A stretch of DNA of 64,000 nucleotides from Rhodococcus sp. 06-462-5 (lineage in GTDB: Bacteria; Actinomycetota; Actinomycetes; Mycobacteriales; Mycobacteriaceae). Within the stretch, counting starts at the first letter, position 1. Each line of letters starts with the position of its first letter. Location of the stretch: positions 1 through 64,000 of the forward strand of contig NZ_NOYD01000028.1 of assembly GCF_002258315.1 (NCBI RefSeq), in the 5' to 3' direction. Made by a program: the position numbers and the translations under genes. Positions 1-8,781 of this stretch are shown piece after piece. Below the pieces are notes generated by a model. That model was not told the origin of the DNA. It made no database searches and saw nothing but the letters and a program-made list of their open reading frames with translations.

Positions 1-213
1 CTTGAGCAGCCACAGCGTCGAGTCCGGGATCCACAGGTCCGGGCGATTTCGGGTGCCCGCGATCTCGGTCGCCGTGTCGGTGGGGCGTTCGGGGCGGACC
101 TCGAAGTTCACGCAGCCGCGCTCGACGTCGCCTGCCTGGGCGACGATCTGCTGCACCGGCTCGGCGATGGAAGTGTCCACCGCCAGCGAGACCGTGTCGA
201 GGGAATCGCAGGA
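1..213. other. Inverted fold-back at window edge (probable assembly or library artefact)
   Basis: Positions 1-99 are the exact reverse complement of 214-312, separated by 114 bases (100-213). Read on the minus strand from 213 down to 1, the sequence translates without a stop through a segment containing SCDSLDTVSLAVDTS and then runs in frame into the same VRPERPTD...LWLLK peptide that 214-312 encodes on the plus strand. Bases 1-213 are therefore the true upstream coding sequence of the VWA gene in flipped orientation. Plus-strand reading of 1-213 gives no plausible protein. Confidence 0.85.
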
Positions 214-1617
214 GTCCGCCCCGAACGCCCCACCGACACGGCGACCGAGATCGCGGGCACCCGAAATCGCCCGGACCTGTGGATCCCGGACTCGACGCTG
301 TGGCTGCTCAAGACCCTCCGCTCGACCGGAGCGCTACCCGAGCTGGCCAAGACCTCCGTCGCGAACACGCTCCCGGTCCTGGTCTCGAAGTCCGATGCCG
401 TACCGGTGACCGAAACCTGGCTCAGCGTGCTCCAGCTTCCCGGTCAACGCATCGGTGATCCCCTGACCAGCAGCGCCTCGAACGCCGCGATCCTCGGTGC
501 GCTCGCCGAATCCGAGGTGGCGATCTCCGATGCCAAGGCCGTGTCGGCGGCACTGGTACCCATGGCACAGGACTTCGGTCGGATCGCGGACGCCCCACAC
601 GACACCCCGGATCTGGTGGCCCAGGTGGCCGCAGACGGTGGCACAAGCGTGGCCACCGAACAGGCACTGCTCGCGTACCAGGCCGACAACCCGGGGTCGG
701 AGTTGACCGAGTCGGTTCCGCCGACCGGGAGCTACTTCCTCAACTACCCGCTGGCCGTGACCGCACCTGCCGGCCCCGAGTACGACCGTGTCAAGCAGGC
801 CGGAGCGGCACTGGCTTCGGTGCTCGCCACCGCGTCGGCCGCCGACACCCTGGTCGCAGCCGGCTTCCGAACGTCGAGTGGCACACCACTTCCCGACGGT
901 CGAGGCGTCGGGTCCGTCGCGTCGCTCGAGATCAAGAACCCGCTGTCCATCGAGACGACGCTGCGGGATTGGGCCGTGCTCGCGCTACCGCTGCGGACCC
1001 TCGTCGTCGAGGACGTGTCGGGTTCGATGGCCGCGAAGTCGGGCGACTCGACTCGTATCGCACTCACCGTCGACGCATCGGTGGGTGCCAACTCGCTGTT
1101 CAGCGACCAGACGGAAATGGGCCTCTGGGCATTCTCGATCGGCCTCGGCGGCGGAAAACAGGATTACCGCGAGCTGGTGCCGATGGGTAAGGCCGACGGT
1201 ACCTTCAACGGAAAGTCGCAGCGCGACGCCATTCTCGATTCCATTCGAGGCCTTCCGGCTCTCGTCGGAGGCGGAACAGGGCTCTACGACACCACGTTGG
1301 CGGCGTTCCGGCGGGTCAAAGAGGGATACGACCCCGACTACGTCAACAGTGTCATCATCCTGACCGACGGAGCCAACGAAGACGAGGGCAGTATCTCCCT
1401 CGACCAGCTGCTGGCATCGCTGCAGAAGGAACAGGATCCGGTGCGGCCCATCGTGATCATCACCGTCGGCGTCACCGGTGATGCAGATCCTGTTGCACTG
1501 CAACAGATCTCGGCTGCGACCGGAGGAACCAGCTATGTCGCCGAGGATCCGCGAGACATCCCGGACGTGTTCGTCAAGGCCTTGAACTCGCGCACCGAAC
1601 GTCTCGCGGGCGAGTAG
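214..1617 (+). CDS. VWA domain-containing substrate-binding-like protein, 3' part
   Basis: Extracellular solute-binding fold followed by a von Willebrand factor A domain; 467 residues are visible and the true start lies outside the window because of the fold-back at 1-213. The N-terminal half has PDLWIPDSTLW and LPVLVSKSDAVP, typical of the PstS-like lobe of these actinobacterial proteins. The metal-ion-dependent adhesion site is DVSGSM at about visible residue 267, followed by a Gly-Gly-Thr-Gly-Leu-Tyr-Asp loop and IILTDGANED. The family is usually exported and anchored at the cell surface. Its ligand is unknown. It converges on the ECF transporter genes with a one-base gap. A GTG at 406 is an internal codon, not the start, since homologous sequence continues upstream. 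Confidence 0.75.
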   Translation, partial: VRPERPTDTATEIAGTRNRPDLWIPDSTLWLLKTLRSTGALPELAKTSVANTLPVLVSKSDAVPVTETWLSVLQLPGQRIGDPLTSSASNAAILGALAESEVAISDAKAVSAALVPMAQDFGRIADAPHDTPDLVAQVAADGGTSVATEQALLAYQADNPGSELTESVPPTGSYFLNYPLAVTAPAGPEYDRVKQAGAALASVLATASAADTLVAAGFRTSSGTPLPDGRGVGSVASLEIKNPLSIETTLRDWAVLALPLRTLVVEDVSGSMAAKSGDSTRIALTVDASVGANSLFSDQTEMGLWAFSIGLGGGKQDYRELVPMGKADGTFNGKSQRDAILDSIRGLPALVGGGTGLYDTTLAAFRRVKEGYDPDYVNSVIILTDGANEDEGSISLDQLLASLQKEQDPVRPIVIITVGVTGDADPVALQQISAATGGTSYVAEDPRDIPDVFVKALNSRTERLAGE

Positions 1618-1618
1618 A

Positions 1619-2356
1619 TCAGCTCCACAGGAAGCTGATCGCGATGGCAGCGGCGCACGCCAGAGTCACCACGGTCAGCGTCACCGCGTCGGAGGCCTTG
1701 AAGCGCGCCTCGGTGGCGGTGATCATTCCGGTGCCTCCGCGGGCGGTGATGGCCCCACCCATCTCGTCGGCCCGTCTGATGGCAACCGACATCACCGTCG
1801 TGACGATGTCGACCAGAGAATTGTCGGACGCGCTGTTGACGACCGGCTTGGGGCGCAGGCGTCGGGCAGCGTTGAGGGTGCGCATCTCTTCGATCAGCAA
1901 CGGAAGCGACCGCAGGCTCAGAGCCACGGCGATCGCCCACTCGTCGACCGGCAACTTCAGCTTCTTCAGCGGCGTGCCCAGTTTGGAGACCGCAGGGGCG
2001 ATGTCGCTCATCGACGTGGTCCAGCCGATCATCATCGATGCGCCGAGCAGGACGAAGATGAACAGTGTCGCGCGCAGATACACCAGCACTGCCGCGCCGC
2101 CGATCGGCAGATTGATCAGGGCACCGACGCCGAACAAAGCCCAGATCCACCACGGTGGACGCGGCACTGCGGTGATCGGGACGTGCGCGATGATCGCGGC
2201 AATGACCAACAGCGCGAACACGATTCCGAGGGCGGGCCACGTCGGTGCCACGACGAGAGTGATGCTCAGCAGCAGCACGGCGACGAGTTTGGTGCCGGCC
2301 CACAGGCGGTGGATCGGTGAGAATCGCGGGACCTGACGCAATACGACGGTGGTCAC
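1619..2356 (-). CDS. ecfT: ECF transporter transmembrane subunit (EcfT/CbiQ family)
   Basis: A 245-residue membrane protein, the coupling subunit of an energy-coupling-factor vitamin or metal importer. Several hydrophobic helices occupy residues 25-130, and the family's Ala-Arg-Gly coupling-helix motif is visible as ITARGG at about residue 205. It starts at GTG 2356, overlapping the stop of the upstream ATPase gene by four bases (GTGA), so the two are translationally coupled. No S-component gene stands alone nearby. The N-terminal membrane domain of the partner protein may supply that function. Substrate cannot be read from sequence. Confidence 0.85.
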   Translation of the reverse strand: MTTVVLRQVPRFSPIHRLWAGTKLVAVLLLSITLVVAPTWPALGIVFALLVIAAIIAHVPITAVPRPPWWIWALFGVGALINLPIGGAAVLVYLRATLFIFVLLGASMMIGWTTSMSDIAPAVSKLGTPLKKLKLPVDEWAIAVALSLRSLPLLIEEMRTLNAARRLRPKPVVNSASDNSLVDIVTTVMSVAIRRADEMGGAITARGGTGMITATEARFKASDAVTLTVVTLACAAAIAISFLWS

Positions 2357-4383
2357 GAGTGCACGCTCCCCAGGATCGAATCGGAGACGATGTGGCCGTC
2401 GGCCATCGTGATGGTGCGGCTGCAGACGGTGTCCATGCCGTCCACGTCGTGCGAGATGACGACGATGGCGACGCCGCGATCGCGCAGTCCGGCGAGAACG
2501 CCGATGATGTCGTCGCGTCCGGGAGGATCGAGCCCGGCCAGGGGTTCGTCGAGAACCAGCATGCGGGGCCGACGTGCAATGAGCCCCGCCAACACGACGC
2601 GTCGCATCTGACCACCACTGAGCGAATCGATGTCGCGAGCGGCCAACGACCTGTCCAGGCCGACGGCGTCCATCGCGGCCGATACTGTGGCAGAACCTGT
2701 TTCGGGACCGGCAGCGGCAGCGATGTCCTCGGAGACGGTGCGCCGCTGCAACTGCAGGCGGGAGTGCTGAAACGCGAGCCCGACCTCGCCGACGCGTGAG
2801 GTCATCGCCTTGCCGCCGAGCTGGGCGGTGCCGCTGGTCGGGCCGGTGAGGCCGGCCATGATCCAGGCGAGGGTGGATTTGCCCGAACCGTTGCCACCGA
2901 GAACCAGCACACCCTCACCGCGTTTGACGGTGATGTCGATGCCGTTCAGTGCTGCCTGCGACCAGGGGGTGCGGCGGTTGTACGTGTGCTCGACGCCGCT
3001 CAGTTCGAGGAGGCGTTCGCTCGAATTGTCGTGCAGCGCAGCCGGATTCTCGGTTCGAGCCTGCATCCACGTGGTGTCGTGCTGCACCCGGTAGCCCTCG
3101 TGCAGATGTACGACGCGATCTGCGGCGACGGTCTCCGAAACATGGTGGGTGACGAGCACGACCGACATCTGGTGCCTGCGGGGCAGTTCGGCGAGGAGCG
3201 TGACCAGATGTTCGCGCCCGGAGGCGTCGATCATCGCGGTTGCCTCGTCGGCGATGAGAAGCGCAGGACGGCGAGCAAGTGCTGCGGCCACGGCGAGTCG
3301 CTGCATTTCGCCGCCGGACAGGGAGGCAGTGTCGCGCGCTCCCATCCCGCCGAGTCCGACCTCGTCGAGCAGGGCCTCCACATCGGGGCGTGAATCGCCT
3401 GGAGGCAGTCCCCACACCACGTCGTCGGCGACGCGGGTGCCGAGGATCTGACTTTCGGGGCGCTGCAGCACCACCGCCGTGCCGCCGTACCGTCCGAGAC
3501 CGGTCGAGCCGGGCCTGTCCACGGTTCCCTCCGACGGTTCGAGACCGGCGAGGATCCGCGTCAGCGTCGATTTGCCGGAACCGTTGTGGCCGACGATTGC
3601 CACGAATTCGCCGGTCTCGATCCGGAGGTCGACGCCGGTCAACGCGGACGTCGCGCTACCTGGGTAGCGGAATCCGACTGCCGAAAGCGTGACCGGCAGC
3701 GGCCCGATCTCGTCATCGGTGCTGGGGGCCAGCGGCTCGGGGATGGGAATGGTGGAGAGACGGTCGAGGATCGCGGTGAGAATGAGCCATGCGAACAGCG
3801 TTCCGGTGACGATGCCGAAGGCGATCGACCCGCCTGCCCACCACCACCAGTTGTCGAGCACGGCCGTCGAGCCGGTGCGGATCACGTCGGCAACTCCCTG
3901 CAGTGCCGATGTGCGCTCGAGCAGTCGAGAAATGCCTTCGAAAGTGTTGCGGAGAGTCTCGAGGAACAGCTCACGCAGCGGCACGAGGACGAGGAGCATC
4001 AGCACGGTCAATGCTCCGAGTGCAGGCCCGACGACCATCGAGGTGACCAGAACGCCGAACAGTCCCTGCTTCTTGCGCTTCGCCCGCCCGACCAGCCCGC
4101 CCAGTAGGGCGGCGCTGGCGACGGTGATGGCCGTCTGGGTTCCGGCCGCGACGAAACCGACGAGGGTGCCGGCGACCGCGGAGGTGACAAGTGCACGAGT
4201 CCGATACCGGAGCGCGACCACCGACATGGGGATCGCCGCCACGACCTGAAGTATCGCCGCCATCGGTACCAGCACACCGATCACCGTCAACGCGACGGTG
4301 AAGCTGCTCATCACAGCAGCGGTCGCCATCTCCTGCGGACCGAGGGGCCCTGACTTGTGCGTGGGGGAAGGGCTGACGGTCAC
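2353..4383 (-). CDS. ECF transporter fusion: membrane domain plus two ABC ATPase domains
   Basis: A 676-residue fusion. Residues 20-215 form about five or six membrane helices resembling an ECF S-component or DUF2232-type domain. The first ATPase has Walker A GHNGSGKS (265-272), signature LSGGE (about 355) and Walker B LLIADEATA. The second has Walker A GGNGSGKS (496-503), signature LSGGQ and LVLDEPLAG. With EcfT this would make a complete ECF importer from two genes. The start is taken at GTG 4383 because it keeps the GPLGPQE segment next to the first helix; ATG 4329 is the alternative. The first ATPase has DEA rather than DEP after Walker B, so the two sites may not be equivalent. It is divergent from the MFS gene with 39 bases between them. 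Confidence 0.82.
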   Translation of the reverse strand: MTVSPSPTHKSGPLGPQEMATAAVMSSFTVALTVIGVLVPMAAILQVVAAIPMSVVALRYRTRALVTSAVAGTLVGFVAAGTQTAITVASAALLGGLVGRAKRKKQGLFGVLVTSMVVGPALGALTVLMLLVLVPLRELFLETLRNTFEGISRLLERTSALQGVADVIRTGSTAVLDNWWWWAGGSIAFGIVTGTLFAWLILTAILDRLSTIPIPEPLAPSTDDEIGPLPVTLSAVGFRYPGSATSALTGVDLRIETGEFVAIVGHNGSGKSTLTRILAGLEPSEGTVDRPGSTGLGRYGGTAVVLQRPESQILGTRVADDVVWGLPPGDSRPDVEALLDEVGLGGMGARDTASLSGGEMQRLAVAAALARRPALLIADEATAMIDASGREHLVTLLAELPRRHQMSVVLVTHHVSETVAADRVVHLHEGYRVQHDTTWMQARTENPAALHDNSSERLLELSGVEHTYNRRTPWSQAALNGIDITVKRGEGVLVLGGNGSGKSTLAWIMAGLTGPTSGTAQLGGKAMTSRVGEVGLAFQHSRLQLQRRTVSEDIAAAAGPETGSATVSAAMDAVGLDRSLAARDIDSLSGGQMRRVVLAGLIARRPRMLVLDEPLAGLDPPGRDDIIGVLAGLRDRGVAIVVISHDVDGMDTVCSRTITMADGHIVSDSILGSVHS

Positions 4384-4422
4384 CGCTCCAGTGTGCCAGT
4401 CGACGAGGCGCACAATGTCAGC

Positions 4423-5688
4423 GTGACTTCCGAGATCAGGACGCGCAGGCGGATCCACCCGGCCTGGATCGTTGCCGCTGTGGCGTTCCTCGCTCTCGTC
4501 GGCGCAGCGGGGTTCCGGGCCGCACCGAGCGTGCTGATGGTGCCGCTGCAGGACGAGTTCGGCTGGCCGCGGTCGATGCTGTCTCTGGCTGTAGGGGTGA
4601 ACCTCGTTCTGTTCGGATTGACTGCACCGTTCGCTGCGGCACTGATGGAACGCTTCGGAATTCGTGCGGTGACGTCGACGGCGTTGGTCGTCGTGGCGGC
4701 AGGCAGCGCTCTGAGCGTGTTCGTGACCCAGGCCTGGCAGTTGGTACTGACCTGGGGCGTCATGATCGGCCTGGGTACCGGATCGATGGCCCTCGTCTTT
4801 GCGGCGGTGGTGACCGATCGGTGGTTCGTGCAGCGGCGTGGGCTCGTGTCGGGGATCCTGACGGCAGGCAGCGCGACGGGGCAGCTGATCTTTCTGCCCC
4901 TGATCGCTCAGCTCGTCGACAAGTCCGGCTGGCGTGCCGCCTCGTTCCTCATCGCAGGTGGGTCGCTGATCGTGGTTCCGTTCGTCCTGCGCTGGTTGCG
5001 CAACATGCCTGCGGACATCGGCGTGACCCCCTACGGAGCGCCGGAGGATTACACAGCGGTCGTTGTGGAGTCGACGGTGAACCCCGCCAGGGCCGCGATA
5101 CAGGCATTGCGCGACGCGAGCCGGGTGCGAACCTTCTGGGCTCTGGTGGTCGGCTTCGCGATCTGCGGCGCAACGACCAACGGTCTCATCGGCACGCACT
5201 TCATACCGTCGGCGCACGACCACGGAATGCACGAGACCACCGCTGCAGGTCTGCTGGCGGTGGTCGGAATCTTCGACATCGTCGGAACTATCGCATCGGG
5301 GTGGTTGACCGATCGCGTCGACCCTCGCTACCTGTTGGCGGCGTACTACGGGTTTCGCGGAGTGTCGCTGCTGTTTCTGCCGTGGTTGCTCTCCGCAACC
5401 ATTCAGCCGTCGATCGTGATCTTCGTGGTGATCTACGGATTGGATTGGGTGGCAACGGTTCCACCCACCATCGCACTGTGTCGCGAGGTCTTCGGCGAAC
5501 GAGGCTCGCTGGTGTTCGGTTGGGTGTTCGCCTCGCACCAGATCGGTGCGGGTATCGCCTCGGTCGTCGCAGGCGTCGTGCGCGACGCGACCGGCGAATA
5601 CACGATGGCATGGTTCGGCGCGGCTGGTCTCTGCGCGGTTGCTGCGGTGGTGAGTGTGAGAACAGCAAAGCGCGGAAAGCCCTCGTAG
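4423..5688 (+). CDS. Major facilitator superfamily permease
   Basis: A 421-residue integral membrane protein with about 12 hydrophobic helices, probably a proton-coupled organic-acid carrier of the monocarboxylate/oxalate-like MFS group. The loop after helix 2 (ERFGIRAVTS) and the mid-protein WLTDRVDPR loop match the duplicated MFS signature positions. The start is GTG 4423; an upstream in-frame start at 4357 would overlap the divergent ECF gene and lacks homology-like sequence. No clear ribosome binding site is seen, so the transcript may be leaderless. Substrate unknown. Confidence 0.82.
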   Translation: MTSEIRTRRRIHPAWIVAAVAFLALVGAAGFRAAPSVLMVPLQDEFGWPRSMLSLAVGVNLVLFGLTAPFAAALMERFGIRAVTSTALVVVAAGSALSVFVTQAWQLVLTWGVMIGLGTGSMALVFAAVVTDRWFVQRRGLVSGILTAGSATGQLIFLPLIAQLVDKSGWRAASFLIAGGSLIVVPFVLRWLRNMPADIGVTPYGAPEDYTAVVVESTVNPARAAIQALRDASRVRTFWALVVGFAICGATTNGLIGTHFIPSAHDHGMHETTAAGLLAVVGIFDIVGTIASGWLTDRVDPRYLLAAYYGFRGVSLLFLPWLLSATIQPSIVIFVVIYGLDWVATVPPTIALCREVFGERGSLVFGWVFASHQIGAGIASVVAGVVRDATGEYTMAWFGAAGLCAVAAVVSVRTAKRGKPS

Positions 5689-5705
5689 AGAGGACTTTCC
5701 GCGCT
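5669..5705. terminator. Bidirectional hairpin between convergent MFS and helicase genes
   Basis: Inverted repeat with arms of about 14 bases (gcgcggaaag core, one mismatch) overlapping the MFS stop codon and lying 11 bases past the helicase stop. No long T run. Its position between two convergent genes fits a shared terminator. Confidence 0.6.
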
Positions 5706-5715
5706 CAGGCCGATA

Positions 5716-7101
5716 TCAGCGGCTGCGCTGGCTCGTGGCCGGTCCTGCTGCGCGACGGCTGTGGCCGCCACCACCGCTGCGCGGCTGACCTCCACTGCGC
5801 GGCTGACCTCCACTGCGCGGCTGACCGCCACTGCGGGCCGGGCCGCCACGTCGCGCGTTGTTGCTGTTGCGAGGATTCGCGGTGCGAGCCGGTGCCTGCT
5901 CGGCCTTCGGCGCGGGCTGGACGTAGCGAGCCTGCTCGCCGACGAGGTTCGCCACGGCGGGTGAGTCGGCGGTGACGCGGATGGGCGTGACCTTGATGTC
6001 GGCCTTGCGCAGCAGTACTGCGGTGTCCTTGCGCTGCTCGGGCAGGACGACGGTCACGACGTCTCCGGCACTTCCCGCGCGTGCGGTGCGGCCGGAACGG
6101 TGCAGGTACGCCTTGTGCTCGGCCGGGGGATCGACGTGGACGACGAGCTGGACGTCATCGACGTGAACGCCGCGAGCTGCGACGTCGGTGGCGACGAGGA
6201 CGCGAGCCTGGCCGGACGAGAACGCGGCGAGGTTGCGGTCACGTGCGGCCTGCGAGAGGTTGCCGTGCAGGTCGACGGACGGGATTCCGGCGTCGGTCAG
6301 CTGCTTGGCGAGCTTGCGGGCCTGGTGCTTGGTGCGCATGAACAGGATGCGACGTCCGGTGCCGGAGGCGAGCTGGTGGACCAGCTTCTTCTTGGCTTCG
6401 ACGCCGTCGACCTCGAACACGCTGTGCGTCATGGCCTCGACGTGTGACGTGGCCTCGTCGACGGAGTGCGTGATCTGGTTGTGCAGGAAGCGCTTGACCA
6501 GCTTGTCGACGCCGTTGTCCAGGGTCGCGGAGAACAGCATGCGCTGGCCCTTGTCCGGGGTGGCGGCGAGGATGCGGGTGACGACGGGCAGGAAGCCCAG
6601 ATCGGCCATGTGGTCTGCCTCGTCGAGGACGGTGATCTGAACGCCGTCGAGGGTGAGGTGACGCTGCTTCATCAGGTCTTCGAGGCGGCCGGGGCAGGCG
6701 ACGACGATGTCGACTCCGCCCTTGAGTGCGGAGACCTGGCGTACCTGCGAGACACCACCGAAGATCGTGGTGACCTTCAGCGAGTATGCGGACGCGAGGG
6801 GTTCGATCGCGACGGCGATCTGGGTGGCGAGCTCACGCGTCGGCGCGAGGATCAGGCCGCGGGGGCGGCCGGGCTTGCGGTTACCGGGAAGCTGGCCGGC
6901 GAGGCGAGCGACCATGGGGATGGAGAAGGCGAGTGTCTTGCCGCTGCCGGTCTTTCCGCGTCCGAGCACGTCGCGTCCCTGCAGTGTGTCGGGGAGCGTA
7001 TCGGCCTGGATGGGGAATGCCTCGGTCTTGCCCTGGCTCGCGAGTACATCCGCGATGGCCTGGGGCACACCGAGTGCAGCAAAAGTCTGTGGGGTCGTCA
7101 T
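5716..7101 (-). CDS. DEAD-box ATP-dependent RNA helicase
   Basis: A 461-residue cytosolic RNA helicase with the full motif set: Q motif near residue 20 (TEAFPIQADTLP), motif I GRGKTGSGKT, PTRELA, DEAD within VLDEADHMAD, SAT, and HRSGRTARAG. It probably acts in RNA remodelling, ribosome assembly or cold adaptation, by analogy with DeaD/RhlE proteins. The C-terminus is a basic, disordered tail with three SGGQPR repeats, as in RNA-binding RGG-like tails. The start is ATG 7101; longer in-frame options run into a leader without helicase homology. The 220-base leader can form a hairpin and may be regulatory. Confidence 0.92.
   Translation of the reverse strand: MTTPQTFAALGVPQAIADVLASQGKTEAFPIQADTLPDTLQGRDVLGRGKTGSGKTLAFSIPMVARLAGQLPGNRKPGRPRGLILAPTRELATQIAVAIEPLASAYSLKVTTIFGGVSQVRQVSALKGGVDIVVACPGRLEDLMKQRHLTLDGVQITVLDEADHMADLGFLPVVTRILAATPDKGQRMLFSATLDNGVDKLVKRFLHNQITHSVDEATSHVEAMTHSVFEVDGVEAKKKLVHQLASGTGRRILFMRTKHQARKLAKQLTDAGIPSVDLHGNLSQAARDRNLAAFSSGQARVLVATDVAARGVHVDDVQLVVHVDPPAEHKAYLHRSGRTARAGSAGDVVTVVLPEQRKDTAVLLRKADIKVTPIRVTADSPAVANLVGEQARYVQPAPKAEQAPARTANPRNSNNARRGGPARSGGQPRSGGQPRSGGQPRSGGGGHSRRAAGPATSQRSR
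5777..5830. repeat. Three 18-base tandem repeats in the helicase tail
   Basis: The unit ctgcgcggctgacctcca occurs at 5777-5794 and 5795-5812, with a one-base variant at 5813-5830. On the minus strand it encodes the SGGQPR repeat of the helicase C-terminal tail. Such in-frame units are prone to copy-number change. Confidence 0.9.
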
Positions 7102-7324
7102 AGTGATGAAAAGTGCCTTTCGGGCAGGGTGTTGCACCTGCGGGCCTTCGGGCCGAGATGCAAGGTGGCGAGACTGCCGGTGGGCAGTTTCGATCGCCGT
7201 AAGAGAAGCCTGTGCAGGGTGCACATGGAGGTTCGGGAGCATTCCACGACGTCTGGCGTGCAGCTGGGCGCGCCGTTGACGAGTGTAACCGAGTTGATGC
7301 TCGGTTTCTTCCCGCCGCGACCTG
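7102..7324 (-). promoter_or_regulatory. Leader region of the DEAD-box helicase
   Basis: A 223-base gap upstream of the helicase start. On the minus strand it holds a potential hairpin with outer arms ttgcatct/aggtgcaa around about 7145-7180 and an inner ggcc pairing. No tRNA or known riboswitch pattern was recognised. Long structured leaders are common for cold-induced DEAD-box genes; that role is inferred from position only. Confidence 0.3.
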
Positions 7325-8674
7325 TCATGCGGCGTCGTCGTCGAAGAGACCGGTGATCATCACGTTCTCGATCCTCGAGCTGTAGAGCTCGACAACCGGC
7401 ATCGGCGGCGCGCTCGAGTCATAGGTGTGCCCGGTGGGTGAGATGAGCGTGTAGCGGTGCCGTGCGTTGCGTTTGTCTCGTAAGGCCTCGGCCGTCCAGC
7501 CCTCGCCCTCTTTCGCGTAATTGCATGCGGCACAAAGGCCTGCGCCGTTCTCGGCACTCGTTCTGCCGCCTGCGGAGTGGGGTCTGACGTGATCGTGGTG
7601 ACGAATCGGCGCGTCGCACCACGGAGTGCGGCAGGTGCGATCTCGAAGATCGATGAGGCGTCCCAGCGCCGTCGGAAATGCGCGTGATGTGGACTCCACT
7701 GCCGTCAGTGCGCCGGATGTCGGATGCGCGTAGAGGCGACGCAATGCGACGTGCGTCTCACTGTCGAGTGTGTCTCGGATGAGTTGTCGTGCGACGTCGG
7801 ACGGAATGTCGCCGTAGCCGTGCATGTATGCGGACGTGGAACCGCCGGCAAGGAGGGCGGAATCGGCGATGACGATGTCGACGGTCACCGGTGGGCCCTG
7901 TGCGGCGGATGCGCCGGTGATCCGCTCGAACACGAGGTCGGCCATGATCTGGTCGCGGGTGCGCGTGTCACCGCCGGAGTTCATGATGGTGTCGGCGTCT
8001 CGTCGCAGCGTTGCCCACATGCAGACCGACTTCTCCATCGAGGTGAGCACGGTGAAGAACCCCATCGATTCGGGTGCGGGGCGGGTGCTGGTGCTGGTGC
8101 GTCGGGCGGCGTAGGCCTTGGCGCGGCGCTTCACCTGGGAAGCGGCGTCGAGTTCGTTGGCGAGAGCGCGGGCGCGGCCTTCGATGGTGCGGTCGCCCGC
8201 GCCGGCCAGTGTGGCGGGGTCTGCGCACAGTCTTTCGTCGATGGTGCGGCGGTCGTCGACGGTGAGGCATGCGGTTTCGCGGGCGAGGATCATGGCACGC
8301 CACTCGTTGAGTTCTCCGGCTCGTAGGCGAGCCAGGGTGTGCGGCATTTCGTGCACCAGAGCGCGAGCGAGGCCAAGATGAGTGCCGCCGCGGTTCGGTG
8401 ATTCGCGACGGGCCAGGCCGATCTGTGACGCAATACCGATGCGCCACTGGGCTTTCGGCTTTCCGTGCTCTTTACGTTCGTTGCTGATGGTCGTCGCCAC
8501 GGCGTCGGTCACCACGGCTTGAACGGCCACGCTGGCGCACTTGATCGTCTCGAGGGCGGAGATCAGATCGATGCCCGCTGCTGCGTCGGCATCGAACTCC
8601 GATGACTGAAGACGCGCAACGAAGCGCAGCACTTCATCGGACGTCAACGGCGAATCTTGTACAGCTGTGACCAC
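7325..8674 (-). CDS. HNH endonuclease-signature protein (DUF222 / 13E12 family)
   Basis: A 449-residue protein of the actinobacterial DUF222 (13E12 repeat) family with a C-terminal HNH domain: CRTPWCDAPIRHHDHVRPH, then CAACNYAKEGEGW, giving the zinc-binding cysteines and the His-rich catalytic strand. Such genes are present in many copies in Rhodococcus and mycobacteria; the biological role is not established. The start is GTG 8674, preceded by the strong ribosome binding site ggggagga four bases upstream; an ATG at 8701 lies on the wrong side of that site. No flanking repeats or sign of an REP13E12-type mobile unit were seen. Confidence 0.85.
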   Translation of the reverse strand: MVTAVQDSPLTSDEVLRFVARLQSSEFDADAAAGIDLISALETIKCASVAVQAVVTDAVATTISNERKEHGKPKAQWRIGIASQIGLARRESPNRGGTHLGLARALVHEMPHTLARLRAGELNEWRAMILARETACLTVDDRRTIDERLCADPATLAGAGDRTIEGRARALANELDAASQVKRRAKAYAARRTSTSTRPAPESMGFFTVLTSMEKSVCMWATLRRDADTIMNSGGDTRTRDQIMADLVFERITGASAAQGPPVTVDIVIADSALLAGGSTSAYMHGYGDIPSDVARQLIRDTLDSETHVALRRLYAHPTSGALTAVESTSRAFPTALGRLIDLRDRTCRTPWCDAPIRHHDHVRPHSAGGRTSAENGAGLCAACNYAKEGEGWTAEALRDKRNARHRYTLISPTGHTYDSSAPPMPVVELYSSRIENVMITGLFDDDAA

Positions 8675-8781
8675 GAGTTCCTCCCCAGTACTCGAATGCA
8701 TGTTCGATGATACGGGGGATTTTGTGGCAGCGCAATAGTGGCAAGCAACTGATGGAGGCAGAAAGCGGGGACGACTCGTGG

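Noticed and set aside
1-312. Linear-replicon telomere or natural hairpin end
   Set aside because: The inverted arms lie wholly inside coding sequence of one gene, and unfolding them repairs the frame; telomeres of Rhodococcus replicons are non-coding with other repeats.
1-405. Plus-strand open frames across the first 400 bases
   Set aside because: Bases 1-213 are a flipped copy of the VWA gene's upstream coding sequence; the plus-strand products have no protein-like character.
7325-8674. REP13E12-like mobile element
   Set aside because: The DUF222/HNH gene has no flanking repeats, no recombinase and an ordinary ribosome binding site.
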